From positions 14,526,001-14,590,000 of the forward strand of contig NW_027480422.1 in NCBI RefSeq assembly GCF_051401765.1: a stretch of DNA of 64,000 nucleotides, written 5' to 3'. This document shows positions 62,810-64,000 of this stretch, one piece after another. A program made the position numbers and the translations under genes. Source of the DNA: Calliopsis andreniformis (lineage: Eukaryota > Arthropoda > Insecta > Hymenoptera > Andrenidae). How positions within the stretch are numbered: the first letter of the stretch is position 1; every line of letters begins with the position of its first letter. The notes beneath the pieces were generated by a model that was given only the letters and a program-made list of their open reading frames with translations, was not told where the DNA came from and did not search any database.

Positions 62810-63556
62810 AGGTTGCCCGGAACGTAGAAATGGCCTTTACTTTCTAACTGTTTGCAAATATACATCATATACTATGGAAAAGCTGTTGTATTTATATTGT
62901 ATTTTATGCTTCTGGCGTTGACTTCTTAGGCCCTAACTATTCGATCTGGTGGAACAACGCCCTAGGGTGGAGCCTAGATTGGCCGGAACGTAGAAATGAC
63001 CATAACTTTCACAGTGGTTGCAATTATTCGTTTTATACAATGGAAAAACTGTTCTATTTATTTTGTATTTTATACTTCGGGCGTCGACTTCTAAGGCCCT
63101 AACTGTTCGATCTGGTGGAGCTACGCTCTTGAGTGAAGCGTAGATTGCCCGGAACGTAGAAATGACCATTACCTTCACACTGCTTGCAATTATACATTTT
63201 ATACGATGGAAAAACTGTTGTACTTATGTTGCATTTTATTCTTCTGGCGTTGAATTCTAACTCCCTAGCTATTCGATCTGGTGGAGCAACGCCCTAGAGT
63301 GAAGCCTAGGTTACCCGGAACATAGAAATGACCAGTACTTTCATACTGGTTGCAGCTTTCCTGTTATACGATGGAAAAACTGTTGTATTTTTATTGTATT
63401 TTATGCTTCTGGCATTGACTTCTAAATCCCTTGATATTCGGTCTGGTGGAGCAACGCCCTTGAGCGAAGCCTATGTTGCCCGGAACGTAAAAATGAGCTG
63501 TACATTCACACTGGTTGCAATTATTCCTGTAATACGATGGAAAAACTGTTGTACTT
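62810..63556 (+). repeat. Copy 2 of the segment at 19,365-20,111
   Basis: Offset 43,445 bp. It carries the same rare TGGCCTTTACTTTCTAAC and GCAGCTTTCCTG variants as the upstream copy. In the same order along the window, it comes after the 16.6-kb-like and 19.0-kb-like stretches at 60.3 and 60.95 kb, and before the 23.5-kb-like stretch at 63.66 kb. Confidence 0.8.
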
Positions 63557-63654
63557 ATGTTGTATTTTATGCTTCTGACGTCGAGTTCTAAGTCCCTAAC
63601 TATTCGATCTGGTGGAGCAACGCCCTAGAGTGAAGCCTAGGTTGCCCGGAACTT

Positions 63655-64000
63655 AGAAATGACCATAACTTGCACACTGTTCGCAATCATTCATTTTATA
63701 CGATGGAAAAACTGTTCTATTTATTTTGTATTTTATGCTTCTGGCGCTGACTGCTAAGTCCCTAGCTATTCGATCTGGTGGAGCAACGCCCTATAGTGAG
63801 GCCTCGGTTGCCCGGAATGTAGAAGTGACCAGTACTCTCACACTGGTTGCAGTTACTCCTGTTATACGTTGGAAAAACTTTTGCATTTTTATTTTATTTT
63901 ATGCTTCTGGCGTTGACTTCTTAGGCCGTAGCTATTCGATGTGGTGGGGCGACGCCCTAGAGTGAAGCCTAGGTTGCCCGGAACGCAGAAATGGCCATTA
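63655..64000 (+). repeat. Right-edge copy of 23,516-23,861
   Basis: Offset 40,139 bp. Shared markers are TGCAATCATTC, CCTATAGTGAGGCCTCGG, CAGTACTCTCAC, TACGTTGGAAAAACTTTTGC and the TGGGGC(G/A)ACGCCC junction followed by GGAACGCAGAAATGGCC. The match runs to the last base of the window and is cut off there. Confidence 0.8.

Larger units (their letters stand above)
1..64000 (+). repeat. 166-bp satellite array filling the whole window
   Basis: Seen: the same 166-bp unit recurs from the first to the last base, always in one orientation. CCTAGG-anchored monomers start at 108 and 274, and the last one seen is at 63,968, which gives 385 intervals with a net shortfall of about 50 bp. Visible small indels explain the shortfall. 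Monomers differ mostly by single-base substitutions. No stretch longer than a few bases fails to fit the monomer, so no gene, transposon or unique spacer is present. Known: long head-to-tail arrays of roughly nucleosome-length monomers with higher-order repeats are typical of centromeric and pericentromeric heterochromatin. Inferred: this is such an array. I do not recognise the family and cannot assign a species. Both ends of the window lie inside monomers, so the array continues past both edges. Confidence 0.97.

Noticed and set aside
1..64000. CRISPR array (regularly spaced repeats)
   Set aside because: There are no short repeats separated by unrelated spacers. The whole 166-bp unit is conserved, with differences scattered throughout, and there are no cas-like genes.
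1..64000. Naming the host or a known satellite (for example primate alpha satellite at 171 bp, or plant centromere repeats of 155-180 bp)
   Set aside because: The length class fits many animals and plants, but I do not recognise the monomer as any particular published family. Any species name would be a guess.

Overview
The window is one uninterrupted block of eukaryotic satellite DNA. A single monomer family, 166 bp long, runs head-to-tail in the same orientation from base 1 to base 64,000. Counting the conserved CCTAGG element gives about 385 monomer intervals between positions 108 and 63,968. The total is only about 50 bp short of 385 x 166, and small deletions that can be seen account for that. 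I find no protein-coding gene, tRNA, rRNA, transposon, CRISPR array or unique sequence. The short ORFs (about 60-94 codons) are by-products of reading across two monomers, because 166 is not a multiple of 3. The organism cannot be named from sequence alone. A megabase-style array of nucleosome-sized monomers with higher-order repeats (HORs) points to centromeric or pericentromeric heterochromatin of an animal or plant.

Layout. (1) 1-8,920: about 54 monomers with no net length change, containing older dispersed duplications at exact multiples of 166 bp. (2) 8,921-13,803: a young 12-monomer HOR, units of 1,991-1,992 bp, about 2.45 nearly identical copies. (3) 13,804-17,370: mixed monomers. (4) 17,371-18,805: a 4-monomer HOR of 664 bp, about 2.2 copies. 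(5) 18,806-23,930: mixed monomers, including a second 4-monomer HOR (663 bp, 21,543-23,155). (6) 23,931-59,572: large nested duplications. The main one is an 11.6-kb block (27,416-39,022) repeated nearly exactly 18,908 bp downstream (46,324-57,930). The stretch between them (39,023-46,323) is a mosaic, mostly a copy of 23,931-31,470 shifted by 15,092 bp, with a patch at about 42.5-44.45 kb resembling 14.4-17.1 kb. (7) 59,573-64,000: a condensed, colinear version of 16.5-23.9 kb, suggesting that a larger super-repeat of about 40-44 kb is starting again at the right edge.

The consensus monomer is about 41% GC and clearly bipartite: an AT-rich half followed by a GC-richer half with most of the CpGs. 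Many monomers carry ATTCGTTTTATACGATGG, which matches 7 of the 9 essential bases of the mammalian CENP-B box and contains a short TCGT/ACGA dyad. Other monomers have lost this site through TTCG-to-TTCC or TTCG-to-TTCA changes. The architecture is what repeated unequal exchange, segmental amplification and conversion-like patching would produce. Nothing here works as a set of genes; any function would be structural (chromatin, kinetochore or heterochromatin).
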